DNA from: Pseudanabaena mucicola str. Chao 1806
GTDB lineage: Bacteria; Cyanobacteriota; Cyanobacteriia; Pseudanabaenales; Pseudanabaenaceae
DNA length: 64,000 nt
Assembly (NCBI RefSeq): GCF_030323025.1
Contig: NZ_CP097329.1
Location: forward strand, 1,705,001 to 1,769,000
Direction: 5' to 3'
Shown here: positions 37,319-45,928 of the stretch, in pieces
Layout: each line of letters begins with the position of its first letter
Position numbering within the stretch: the first letter of the stretch is position 1
The notes under the pieces: model-generated
Seen by the model: only the letters and a program-made list of their open reading frames with translations
Told to the model about the DNA's origin: nothing
The model's database searches: none
Made by a program: the position numbers and the translations under genes

Positions 37319-37331
37319 TCTATTATATTTA

Positions 37332-37850
37332 ATGGTGAATTTCATGGTAGATACTAGCGCTCCAGATCAACAGGTCGAATTTTTATCTAGTTCACGATTT
37401 TATGTGGAAATTACTTTACAGGGTAGTCTCGAAAAAATTGATGGCTACTTTATGGAATGTAGTGGGTTATCCCGTAGCCAAGAAGTGATCGAAATTGTCG
37501 AAGTTACCCCTCAGGTATGGGGAAAGAATGGCACAAGTAAGGGTCGCGTTATTCGCACGAAACTTCCTGGTAATGTTAAGAGCGATAATATTATCCTTAA
37601 GCAGGGACTAACCATTTCCATGTCCATGTGGAATTGGCTGAAGTCAGTTGAGGATGGAAAATGGTCGCAACAACTTCGGGATGGTGATATCACTGTTTAC
37701 GATCATCAATCGGCAACTGAGAGAGCGAGATTTCGATTTAATGGGGCTTGGCCAGTACGTTATAAAATCTCTGACTTTAAAGCCGATAGTGGTGAGTTTG
37801 CTGTAGCTGAAGTAGAGTTAAGCGTAAACGACTTTTTAAGGATTAGCTAA
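37332..37850 (+). CDS. Tail tube protein, paralogue 3
   Basis: 172 residues from ATG 37332; ATG 37344 is an equally plausible start, and an upstream TTG inside the repeat is rejected. Conserved gp19-like segments are SSSRFYVEITLQGSLEKIDG, MECSGLSRSQEVIEIVEVTP and the C-terminal RFNGAWPVRYKISDFKADSG. Of the three it is closest to the standard gp19 tube protein, whereas the other two are shorter. The next gene begins 6 bp after the stop, so the two are one unit. Confidence 0.85.
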   Translation: MVNFMVDTSAPDQQVEFLSSSRFYVEITLQGSLEKIDGYFMECSGLSRSQEVIEIVEVTPQVWGKNGTSKGRVIRTKLPGNVKSDNIILKQGLTISMSMWNWLKSVEDGKWSQQLRDGDITVYDHQSATERARFRFNGAWPVRYKISDFKADSGEFAVAEVELSVNDFLRIS

Positions 37851-37856
37851 AAATCA

Positions 37857-38201
37857 ATGATTCAAACCGAGTTTGAATTTACTCTTCCTAAGGGTTATGT
37901 CGATAGTGATGGCAATTTGCATCGAAAGGGTGAGATGCGTCTATCGAGAGCGATCGATGAAATTACTCCAATGCGTGATCCGCGTGTGAGGAGTAATCCT
38001 GCTTATGCTACTGTGATTATTCTGGCAAGAGTAATTACGAAATTAGGGGGATTAGAAGAAATTACAACAACAGTAATTGAAAATTTATTTTCTAGTGATT
38101 TGAGCTATTTACAGAAGTTCTACCGTCAAATTAATGGATTAGAAGATACAGAATGGACTAATTTTGTTGAGGAGTCTGAGATCTCTGAGCAGAACCAATA
38201 A
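37857..38201 (+). CDS. Injection-system small protein, probable tail assembly chaperone
   Basis: 114 residues, following tube paralogue 3 by 6 bp. It begins with FEFTLPKGYVDSDGNLHRKG and continues MRLSRAIDEITPMRDPRV, then VIILARVITKLGGLEEITTT and SYLQKFYRQIN. Short proteins of this type accompany tube genes in many contractile loci and resemble phage tail assembly chaperones. The assignment rests on context and general pattern, not on a recognised catalytic motif. A strong hairpin follows, so the cluster appears to end here. Confidence 0.65.
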   Translation: MIQTEFEFTLPKGYVDSDGNLHRKGEMRLSRAIDEITPMRDPRVRSNPAYATVIILARVITKLGGLEEITTTVIENLFSSDLSYLQKFYRQINGLEDTEWTNFVEESEISEQNQ

Positions 38202-38216
38202 AAACTGGGTATTTCT

Positions 38217-38265
38217 AGATATGTAAGGATGGGCGACGCTTTGCGCCCCCCATCCTTACATATCT
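38217..38265 (+). terminator. 17-bp stem hairpin at the end of the injection-system cluster
   Basis: AGATATGTAAGGATGGG (38217-38233) pairs exactly with 38249-38265 across a 15-nt GC-rich loop, just after the last cluster gene. It lacks a T tract, so it could be a repeat element acting as an mRNA end. Confidence 0.6.
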
Positions 38266-38415
38266 GGCGCTATTGACAGTTGTTTGGTAAATGTTTGGCA
38301 AATGTATTGGTGACGACAGGTATTTGTGAACTAAAAGACCTATCTTGGAAGCCTCAACCAAAAATAAGTAGTATCACTTAGAATATCTTTAAGAAACAAT
38401 TGCTATCTTCAGTCT

Positions 38416-39735
38416 ATGAAAGCTTTTTGGATATTTGCCGTGATCGCTAGCTTGTCAGGTATAACCGCGGGTTGCACACAGAACAATAAGGATGCATCCC
38501 AAGCTCAATTACAAAACCAAAAAACTGCTGTAGCGGTGGATGTGGCGATCGCAAGCTTAGATCTACTGGAAGAAGAAAATGAATATGTAGGTACAACTGC
38601 ACCTATTAGGGAGGTGTCAGTGCGATCGCGGTTGGAAGGACGGTTACTAGATTTAAATGTGGATGTTGGCGATCGCGTTTCAACTGGACAGCAAATCGCC
38701 CAATTAGATGATGCAGTTCTATCCGCAACTGTATTGCAGGCTGAAGCAGAAGTTGCAGCAAGGGAATCGGAAGTATCACAAGCAACCGCCGCTGTAGGCA
38801 ATGCTCGCGCCCAAGTGGAAAGAGTAAGAGTACAGTATCAGCAAGCACAGGCGAATGCTAAGCGCTTCACCCAATTGGCTAAAGAAGGAGCAGTTTCTCC
38901 TCAAACCGCCGAGAATGCTATTACGGAAGCCAAAGTTGCAGAACAATTATTGCGATCGGCTGAACAGCAAGTTAGTCTCCAACAGCAAACTGTAAGTGCC
39001 AGTTCCCAAAGAGTTTTAGCTCAAGAAGCAATCAAGCTCAGAGAGCAAGAGCGTCAATCTTACACAACCATTACTTCTCCAATCAACGGTGTTGTCCTAG
39101 AGCGCATGAGTGAAATTGGCAATCTACTATTTGCAGGAAATGAAGTTGTCAAGCTAGGCGATTTTAGCCAAGTTAAAGTGATTGTATTAATTTCGGAATT
39201 AGAAATTGGTAAGGTTCGCATAAATCAATCCGTTGATGTGCGTTTCGATACTTTCCCCGATCAAAAGTTTATGGGAACTGTAAGACGCATTTCACCTGTA
39301 GCCGATCCAGTGGGGAGATTGATTCCTGTGGAAGTAGTAGTTCCCAATCGCGCCAATAAGCTGGGGAGTGGTCAATTAGCAAGAGTGCAGTTTTCAAGCA
39401 AACAGGAACGCCAAATAGCGATCGCAGAAACAGCTTTAGAAGTAGCAGGACGAACGACTCAAGCACCTAAAGATGCAAAAACCCAATCAAAAAATGATAA
39501 CAAGTTTAGTCCTAACTCTAATGACAAAAGCAAGATCAAAACTGGCACAGTTTTTGTGATTACAGGAGATCCAAAAGAGCCGAAAGTGATGGCGCGTAAA
39601 GTTACACTTGGTGTTCGCCGTGACGGTAAAGTTGTTATTCCCTCTGGTTTAAAAGAAGGTGATCGCATTGTCGTTAGAAGCGGCGGCAAGCTTCAGGATG
39701 GCGATTCTGTCAAGCTGAGTGTGTTATCCCGATAA
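38416..39735 (+). CDS. RND efflux periplasmic adaptor (membrane fusion lipoprotein)
   Basis: 439 residues. A lipoprotein signal peptide ends at Cys20 in GITAGC. The barrel-sandwich halves are VSVRSRLEGRLLDLNVDVGD and SYTTITSPINGVVLERMSE, split by a long coiled-coil hairpin (about residues 110-215). Beta-barrel and membrane-proximal domains follow. An insert of Lys, Asn and Asp residues (QSKNDNKFSPNSNDKSKIK) sits near residue 360. It pairs with the RND transporter 61 bp downstream to export small molecules through an outer membrane channel that is not in this window. Confidence 0.92.
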   Translation: MKAFWIFAVIASLSGITAGCTQNNKDASQAQLQNQKTAVAVDVAIASLDLLEEENEYVGTTAPIREVSVRSRLEGRLLDLNVDVGDRVSTGQQIAQLDDAVLSATVLQAEAEVAARESEVSQATAAVGNARAQVERVRVQYQQAQANAKRFTQLAKEGAVSPQTAENAITEAKVAEQLLRSAEQQVSLQQQTVSASSQRVLAQEAIKLREQERQSYTTITSPINGVVLERMSEIGNLLFAGNEVVKLGDFSQVKVIVLISELEIGKVRINQSVDVRFDTFPDQKFMGTVRRISPVADPVGRLIPVEVVVPNRANKLGSGQLARVQFSSKQERQIAIAETALEVAGRTTQAPKDAKTQSKNDNKFSPNSNDKSKIKTGTVFVITGDPKEPKVMARKVTLGVRRDGKVVIPSGLKEGDRIVVRSGGKLQDGDSVKLSVLSR

Positions 39736-39796
39736 GTAATGATGCAGGCAAACAGTACTTTACATTATTACTTTTTTAATTATTTAAGAAGGAACT

Positions 39797-42700
39797 ATGA
39801 GCGAACAGAAATCATCTAATCCCAAGCCAGCAGGATTTAGTATTAGTGCGATCGCCATTCGTCGTCACATTGGCACATTGATGCTGACCTTAGCAATTTT
39901 CGTGATGGGTGCATTCTATATCAGCCGATTGCAGGTAGATTTGCTACCATCCATCGTGTATCCTCGCATTGGTGTGCAGATTAATATTCCTGGAATTAGT
40001 CCAGAAGTTGCGATTACGGAAGTCACCAAACCACTCGAAGAAGCTTTAGCATTGACCGAAGGTGTGAATCAGCTTTTTTCGCGTACCCGTGAAGGGCAAG
40101 TACGAGTAGACTTATTTTTTGATGCGGGAAGCAATGTCGAACAGGCGCTTAACAATACTGTGGCAAGCTTTAACCGAGGTCGTAGTCAATTACCTGACAA
40201 TATCGAAGACGCAAGGATTTTTAAATTTGATCCATCCCAGTTTCCCATCTATGAATTTGCGCTTACATCACCTTCCCTATCACTCACGGAGTTACGTCTA
40301 TTTGCTGATGAAGAATTAGGGCGCGAATTAGCGATTGTGCCAGGGGTTGCAGGAATCGACGTAGTTGGTGGTGTTAAAGAAGAGATACAGGTAAATCTCG
40401 ATCTCAATCGACTTCAGGCTGTCGGAGTGAATATTGATGATGTCTTAAAGGCTTTGCGTGATCGCAATGTCGATATTTCAGGTGGACGCTTGCGAAATGG
40501 TACAGTTGAACCACTTACCCGTGCGATCGGTAGATTTCGTAATGCTAAGGAACTAGAAAGTCTATCTTTTACAGTGCCTAGTGGCAGTGCCACAATCCAA
40601 CGACAGGTCTATTTGCGAGACTTTGCCGAAATAGTGGATGGGAAAGAGGAACAACGGATATTTACATCTCTAAATGGTCAAGCAGCTGTGAGATTGCTAG
40701 TGACTAAACAACCAGATGCGAATACGATTGAGGTTGTTGATCGCGTCACAGAAAAGATTGCCGCGCTTCAAGTAAGTGGCGCAATTCCCAGTGATGCCAT
40801 CATTACCGCAACTTTAGATGAATCCAAATTAATTCGGGCTTCCGTTGCTAATGTTACCTCATCGGGAATCCTCGGAGCAATTTTAGCAGGGACTGCCGTA
40901 TTGCTATTTCTCGGTTCGATCCGTCAAACCTTGATCATTACCCTTGCCATTCCCCTCGCTACCCTTGCATCCATTATTGCGATGGGTATTTTTGGCTTTT
41001 CGATGAATTTATTTAGTTTAGGTGGTTTAGCACTGGGTGTGGGTGGTGTCGTAGACTGCTCCATCGTCATGTTGGACAACATCATCAATGGGCTGGAGCG
41101 CAATCGCAAAAATCATGGATTGCAAGATATTATCGCCCAAGCCCAAATTAGTAGTTCTGAAATTGAATCAGCACTAGTTGCATCTACAAGTACCAACCTT
41201 GTTGTTATTTTCCCATTTTTATTACTCGGTGGATTTCTCTCACTGCTATTCAATCAATTGATTCTCACAATTAGTTTTGGGAATATTGCCGCAATCGTGA
41301 TCGCCATTACTGTCGTGCCAATGATTGCCTCGCGATTGTTGGGGATTCCTTGGTCAAGTCGATTGAGCGAAACTTGGTTTATGCGTGGATTTCAGCAAAG
41401 ATTTGCCGCCGCCACATTAGGCTATGCAGGATTTCTCTCTAGAGTTGTCCATTATCGACTGTGGGTAGTAATTGCTGTATTTGCAATCCTTGGTGGTGGT
41501 GGCTTCTTGATGGGTAGACAACTGCCCCAAGAGATTATTCCTCAGGTAAAAACGGGCGATGTCAGCTTAAATGCTCAATTCCCCGCAGGCACAACCCTTG
41601 CGACCAATCGCAAAGTCATGGAAATAGTGGATAATATTCTTGTTAATCAGCCTGAAACTGCCTACGCCTTTACAACTATCGGTGGTAATTTCTTTGGTAA
41701 TAATGTCAATGCCAACCCTTTACGCAGTGGCAGCACCATTACCCTCAAAGCAAATGCTGATCTTGCTGGCTTTATCAGTCGTGTCAATCGGGAAATCAGT
41801 AAGTTAAATTTGGCAGGTGTGAGAATCAGAGTTAACCCTGGACAAGTACGTGGCATTATCGTCAATAATTCCCCTATACCACGCACGGATATTGACGTAA
41901 TTTTGCAGGGATCTAATCCTGAAACTTTAGCTCAGGCAGGTGCAGAAATTCTCAGCGCTTTAGAAAAAAATGTGAAAGGCGCAAACTTTCGTCCTGATAC
42001 CGATGCCCGTCAGCCTGAAGTCCAAATTTTCCCCGATTGGGAACGTTTACAAGCCTTAAGACTAACTACGCAATCCGTCGGCTCTACTCTGCAAACTGCA
42101 ATTACAGGTTCTGTGCCGACCCAACTACAAAGAGGCGATCGCCTAGTCAATGTGCGCGTCCAACTCGATCCCAAATCACGCAAAAATGCTTCGCAAATAC
42201 AGCAAGTTCCGCTATTTGTAAGCAATAATCGTCCTGTACGTCTTGCGGATGTCTCTAATATCCGCGAAGGTCGGGCTCCCGGAGAAATTCAACGCATTAA
42301 TCAGCGTCAGGTTTTTTTGATTCTTGGTAGTTTGGAGCGTGGCACAAGTCTCAGTGATGCACTCAAACAGACTGAAGATGTGATTGCATCGATCAATCTG
42401 CCTGATGGGGTCGTGGTTTTACCTAGTACCGCTAAACAAGCGAATGATAATCTCTCCAAAGCCTTTGGTGTACTAGGTTTACTTGCTTCTTTCTTAGTAT
42501 TTGTGGTGATGGCAGTTCAGTATAACTCGCTGATCGATCCCTTGGTGATTATGCTGACAATTCCCCTTGCTCTCGCTGGTGGCATCGTCGGTCTGTATGT
42601 CACCAATAGCTCGATCAATGTAATGGTGGTGATCGGAGTGATCTTGCTGGTGGGGATTGTAGTTAACAATGCGATCGTCATGGTCGAGTTCGCTAACCAA

Positions 42701-42985
42701 TTGCGTGAGGAGCAGAAATGTAGCCGCATTCAAGCAATATTGCAAGCTGCACCGATACGTTTACGCCCAATCCTAATGACCACAATTACAACTGTAGTTG
42801 GCGCTTTTCCTCTTGCCCTAGGCGGCGGTGAAGGTGGTGAGTTCTTGCAACCACTTGGAATAGTTGCCTTCTCTGGTTTAGCCCTTGCAACTATCCTCAC
42901 TCTATTCCTAATTCCTTGCTCCTATGTCCTCTTGCATGAATTTAGCTGGACAAAGGTAAAAAAGCTAGTAAGTAGCTCAACTTAA
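39797..42985 (+). CDS. RND efflux transporter (AcrB/HAE1-like)
   Basis: 1062 residues, the usual length for an inner-membrane RND pump driven by the proton gradient. The first membrane helix follows AIRRHIGTLMLTLAIFVMGA. The RND signature LPSIVYPRIGVQINIPGISP is present, and TM4 carries GVVDCSIVMLDNI. Two large periplasmic loops and twelve predicted helices are visible. AAGGAA precedes the ATG. The last residues VSSST and the stop codon come from a family A repeat that begins at 42969, so the native C-terminus was altered. Substrate is unknown. Confidence 0.94.
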   Translation: MSEQKSSNPKPAGFSISAIAIRRHIGTLMLTLAIFVMGAFYISRLQVDLLPSIVYPRIGVQINIPGISPEVAITEVTKPLEEALALTEGVNQLFSRTREGQVRVDLFFDAGSNVEQALNNTVASFNRGRSQLPDNIEDARIFKFDPSQFPIYEFALTSPSLSLTELRLFADEELGRELAIVPGVAGIDVVGGVKEEIQVNLDLNRLQAVGVNIDDVLKALRDRNVDISGGRLRNGTVEPLTRAIGRFRNAKELESLSFTVPSGSATIQRQVYLRDFAEIVDGKEEQRIFTSLNGQAAVRLLVTKQPDANTIEVVDRVTEKIAALQVSGAIPSDAIITATLDESKLIRASVANVTSSGILGAILAGTAVLLFLGSIRQTLIITLAIPLATLASIIAMGIFGFSMNLFSLGGLALGVGGVVDCSIVMLDNIINGLERNRKNHGLQDIIAQAQISSSEIESALVASTSTNLVVIFPFLLLGGFLSLLFNQLILTISFGNIAAIVIAITVVPMIASRLLGIPWSSRLSETWFMRGFQQRFAAATLGYAGFLSRVVHYRLWVVIAVFAILGGGGFLMGRQLPQEIIPQVKTGDVSLNAQFPAGTTLATNRKVMEIVDNILVNQPETAYAFTTIGGNFFGNNVNANPLRSGSTITLKANADLAGFISRVNREISKLNLAGVRIRVNPGQVRGIIVNNSPIPRTDIDVILQGSNPETLAQAGAEILSALEKNVKGANFRPDTDARQPEVQIFPDWERLQALRLTTQSVGSTLQTAITGSVPTQLQRGDRLVNVRVQLDPKSRKNASQIQQVPLFVSNNRPVRLADVSNIREGRAPGEIQRINQRQVFLILGSLERGTSLSDALKQTEDVIASINLPDGVVVLPSTAKQANDNLSKAFGVLGLLASFLVFVVMAVQYNSLIDPLVIMLTIPLALAGGIVGLYVTNSSINVMVVIGVILLVGIVVNNAIVMVEFANQLREEQKCSRIQAILQAAPIRLRPILMTTITTVVGAFPLALGGGEGGEFLQPLGIVAFSGLALATILTLFLIPCSYVLLHEFSWTKVKKLVSSST

Positions 42986-43072
42986 TTAAAACCCAAACCA
43001 GAGTTTTGTTCCGCCCGCTACGCGGGCGGAACAAAACTCTCGGTTTTTAGTTTACTTATGTCTAGCTACTTA
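42969..43072. repeat. Palindromic repeat, family A copy 4, overlapping the RND gene end
   Basis: TAAGTAGCTCAACTTAATT to TAGCTACTTA, with the GTTCCGCCCGC core. Its first 17 bases encode the final residues and stop codon of the RND transporter. Confidence 0.85.
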
Positions 43073-43100
43073 CCAGTAAAAATTACATCTCGTTAAATTA

Positions 43101-44103
43101 ACGTGAGTTCGACGGAGTAGACAAAAGCAAAAGAAAAGCTGAGACTAGGTTTGAAGAACTAAAAGCCTCAGCAATATGGACAATATCGTATCGCACTTGG
43201 ATATCACCCAAATCTTCTGTGAAGTCGATGATTTCTGCCAAAGTTTTGAAAAACACTGGCAAGAGCAACCAATGTTACCGTCAATGATAGGAGAAAGGAA
43301 AAGCCAGTCACGAATGAGACTAAGTGAAGTGATGACCATCGTGATTGGCTTTCATGGGTCAGGATACAAGACATTCAAAGAGTTCTACACGATGACCGTA
43401 TTACCATTTTGGCGAAAGGCTTTCCCACACTTGGTAAGTTATACAAGATTTGTGGAGTTAATGCCATGGACATTGATGTTGTTATGTTGCTTCCTGCATA
43501 CACGCAAAGGGGAAGTGACAGGTATATCGTTCATTGACTCAACCCCAATCGATGTCTGTGTAAACTGTCGCGCCCATGCCCACAAAGTATTCAAAGGAAT
43601 GGTCAATTGGGGTAAAAACTCCGTTGGTTGGCACTTTGGTTTCAAACTCCATGTGATTGTCAATGACAAGGGAGAATTGCTAGCTTTTAAACTTACTCCC
43701 GCCAATGTCGATGATCGTGAACCTGTACCTGACATGACTCAGGATCTATTTGGAAAGCTATTTGGCGACCGTGGTTATATCTCCCAAAAACTATTTGAGC
43801 AGTTGTATCAGCAAGGGTTAGAACTGATTACCAAGCGTAAGAAAAAAATGAAAAACTGTCTAGTCAAGCTAATCGATAAGATTTTGCTCCGCAAACGAGC
43901 AATTATTGAGGCGGTCAATGACCAACTGAAAAACATTTCTCAGATTGAGCATTCAAGACATCGCAGCTTTTTCAATTTCCTAGTTAACCTTTTGGCTGGG
44001 TTAGTTGCTTATTCCTATCGCGAGACTAAACCTGCTTTGGATCTTCAAGTCAAAGGCTTGCCTGCTCTACCTCCTGCTTGCTTTTAGTTCGTCGAACTCA
44101 CGT
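43101..44103 (+). mobile_element. IS982-family insertion sequence, copy 2 (intact)
   Basis: 1003 bp with the same ACGTGAGTTCGACG termini as copy 1. It is flanked by TAAATTA at 43094-43100 and 44104-44110. It lies in direct orientation to copy 1, 23.6 kb away. Confidence 0.95.
43176..44087 (+). CDS. IS982-family transposase
   Basis: 303 residues, identical in sequence to the protein at 18596. DDE residues lie in SFIDSTPIDVC, LFGDRGYIS and RAIIEAVNDQLKN. Identity implies recent duplication or gene conversion. The insertion lies downstream of hisI (minus strand) and after the RND gene, so it disrupts no gene. Confidence 0.95.
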   Translation: MDNIVSHLDITQIFCEVDDFCQSFEKHWQEQPMLPSMIGERKSQSRMRLSEVMTIVIGFHGSGYKTFKEFYTMTVLPFWRKAFPHLVSYTRFVELMPWTLMLLCCFLHTRKGEVTGISFIDSTPIDVCVNCRAHAHKVFKGMVNWGKNSVGWHFGFKLHVIVNDKGELLAFKLTPANVDDREPVPDMTQDLFGKLFGDRGYISQKLFEQLYQQGLELITKRKKKMKNCLVKLIDKILLRKRAIIEAVNDQLKNISQIEHSRHRSFFNFLVNLLAGLVAYSYRETKPALDLQVKGLPALPPACF

Positions 44104-44139
44104 TAAATTAGGACTTACACTAACAGAATTGAAACCCTA

Positions 44140-44181
44140 ACTTCTAGTACGGGCAATGCATACATTGCCCATACTAGAAGT
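44140..44181 (-). terminator. Hairpin downstream of hisI
   Basis: ACTTCTAGTACGGGCAATG pairs with CATTGCCCATACTAGAAGT apart from one wobble. It starts 26 bases after the hisI stop on the minus strand. There is no clear T tract. Confidence 0.5.
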
Positions 44182-44206
44182 ATCTCAACCTACTCTACTT
44201 CTTGCA

Positions 44207-44545
44207 TTAAATTGAAAGTGGAACTTCAGTAAAGAAACAACTTCTTGCACCTGTATGACAGGCAATATCGCCAACCTGCTCGATTTTGACAAGAATCACA
44301 TCGCGATCGCAGTCGTAGTAAAGTTTTTTCAGCTTTTGAATATGCCCCGAAGTTGCTCCTTTATGCCATAACTCCTGACGCGATCGGCTCCAATAATGCA
44401 CTTCACCTGTATTTATAGTTAGTTCCAGTGCTTGCCGATTCATCCATGCCATCATCAAAATCGCACCATCTTGGTAATCTTGAGCGATCGCGGGAATCAA
44501 TCCATTTTCATTGTATTTGAGACTTTCAATCCAATTGTCAGACAT
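44207..44545 (-). CDS. hisI: Phosphoribosyl-AMP cyclohydrolase
   Basis: 112 residues, the monofunctional HisI type that opens the purine ring of phosphoribosyl-AMP in histidine synthesis. Motifs: DGAILMMAWMNRQAL, VHYWSRSRQELWHKG, the metal and zinc cluster DCDRD, and CHTGARSCF. There is no fused HisE pyrophosphohydrolase domain, so HisE must be encoded elsewhere or as part of another protein. The gene is divergent from purC with a 378-bp gap. Confidence 0.96.
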   Translation of the reverse strand: MSDNWIESLKYNENGLIPAIAQDYQDGAILMMAWMNRQALELTINTGEVHYWSRSRQELWHKGATSGHIQKLKKLYYDCDRDVILVKIEQVGDIACHTGARSCFFTEVPLSI

Positions 44546-44923
44546 AATAAAGCGAACCTAAATCAATTGGTTTATCATAGCTACCACTTGCTAAACGATT
44601 GTCTGGACAAAAAGCAAGGGAACTAACATATACAGAATGTCCAGTAGTTGTGTCTTTGTCAACATCTCTGCTAATTCAGATGGCAGGGTCATAAGAATCT
44701 CAGTACTGAGCTAACACTACAGTAGTCTGAAATCATTTCTAGGTTTTTAGGTTTGCTGCATCATGAAATTCTTATAATAATTTAAAGGTTTTTTGCGAGT
44801 AAAGTTAACTTGTATTTGCAAAAAATTTCTCTGCAATACTTCAATTTTCAACATCTCGTTGCACTTTCTGGGGCACTGACATTGTTATAGAATACTTAAG
44901 CAACTAGTTATCGCAATATATTC
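44546..44923. other. Divergent intergenic region hisI-purC
   Basis: 378 bp, AT-rich. TATAGAAT near 44887 could be a -10 element for purC. No coding frame, palindrome or RNA gene is convincing here. Confidence 0.4.
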
Positions 44924-45658
44924 ATGAGTGGAACTAAGCTCTACGAAGGCAAAGCCAAAATTTTATTTACGACTGATGATCCTGATATTTTGCTGTCACT
45001 GTATAAGGATGATGCAACTGCCTTCAATGCTCTGAAAAAAGGGACGATCGCTAACAAAGGACAAATAAATTGCGCGATCGCCTCTCATATTTTTCAGTAT
45101 TTGGAGACCAAAGGCATTGCCACCCATTTCATCAAACAGATCTCACCAAACGAAATGCAGGTTGCTGCCGTTAAGATTTTGCCGATCGAAGTTGTAGTAC
45201 GCAATATAGCTGCAGGTAGTATCTGTAAACGCCTTGGTCTAGAGCAAGGTCAACCACTCAAACAACCTCTAGTCGAATTTTTCTATAAAAATGATGAACT
45301 TGGCGATCCCCTAATTACGGATGCCCATGTTGCCATGCTGGATCTAGCTACTCCAAAACAGGTAGAAGATCTAAAGCAAATTGCTCTCAGTATCAATCAA
45401 CACCTACAAGCTTTTTTTGAGCAATGTAATCTGATCCTCGTTGACTTTAAAGTTGAAATTGGTGTTAATTCCAGTGGAAAAATGCTGCTAGCCGATGAAA
45501 TTAGTCCTGATACCTGTCGGCTTTGGGACAAAGCGATTGTGGATCCCACCGCCCGCATATTAGATAAAGATCGTTTTCGTCAAGACCTTGGCAATGTTGC
45601 GGAGGCTTATCATGAAGTGCTCAGGCGAGTATTAGCAACTCAGGCTGTAGCAATATAA
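44924..45658 (+). CDS. purC: Phosphoribosylaminoimidazole-succinocarboxamide synthase
   Basis: 244 residues, SAICAR synthetase of purine biosynthesis, joining CAIR and aspartate with ATP. The N-terminal LYEGKAKILF is the nucleotide loop. EVVVRNIAAGSICKRLG, then DEISPDTCRLWD near the C-terminus, are the family signatures. The gene is not followed by purine genes. Its 3' end carries a 16-bp tandem duplication that contains the stop codon. Confidence 0.97.
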   Translation: MSGTKLYEGKAKILFTTDDPDILLSLYKDDATAFNALKKGTIANKGQINCAIASHIFQYLETKGIATHFIKQISPNEMQVAAVKILPIEVVVRNIAAGSICKRLGLEQGQPLKQPLVEFFYKNDELGDPLITDAHVAMLDLATPKQVEDLKQIALSINQHLQAFFEQCNLILVDFKVEIGVNSSGKMLLADEISPDTCRLWDKAIVDPTARILDKDRFRQDLGNVAEAYHEVLRRVLATQAVAI

Positions 45659-45675
45659 AGCTGTAGCAATATAAA
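45644..45675 (+). repeat. 16-bp tandem duplication at the purC stop codon
   Basis: GCTGTAGCAATATAAA occurs twice in succession (45644-45659, 45660-45675). The first contains the purC stop codon TAA. The remaining gap to 45928 has an imperfect hairpin (TTGTGGAA with TTCCACAA, about 45770-45805) but no gene. Confidence 0.85.
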
Positions 45676-45928
45676 ATCGACATCAAACTTTGATCCAATC
45701 TAGATCACCAATTTTTTCCTACTTCTAGCAATAAGTAAATAGTAGACCTAAATTATGCGTAGTTTTTTGTTGTGGAAGCGCAGCACTAGGGGTTTTCCAC
45801 AAACCATTTAGGATTGCTATATAGGGATATTGGAAGTTATAGTAATTTATTACTAACTTCAGAAACTTTCTGTTTGTATTTGTTTGTCATTTATCTATTA
45901 AAAATTCTGTAGGTGTTTGGAAGACTCT

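Noticed and set aside
37239-37331. Extended start of tube paralogue 3
   Set aside because: The extra 31 codons begin with TTG and lie inside a repeat element; the conserved sequence starts after ATG 37332.
18521-44103. Composite transposon flanked by IS982
   Set aside because: Each IS982 copy has its own distinct target duplication, and the segment between holds core metabolic genes; independent insertions explain it better.
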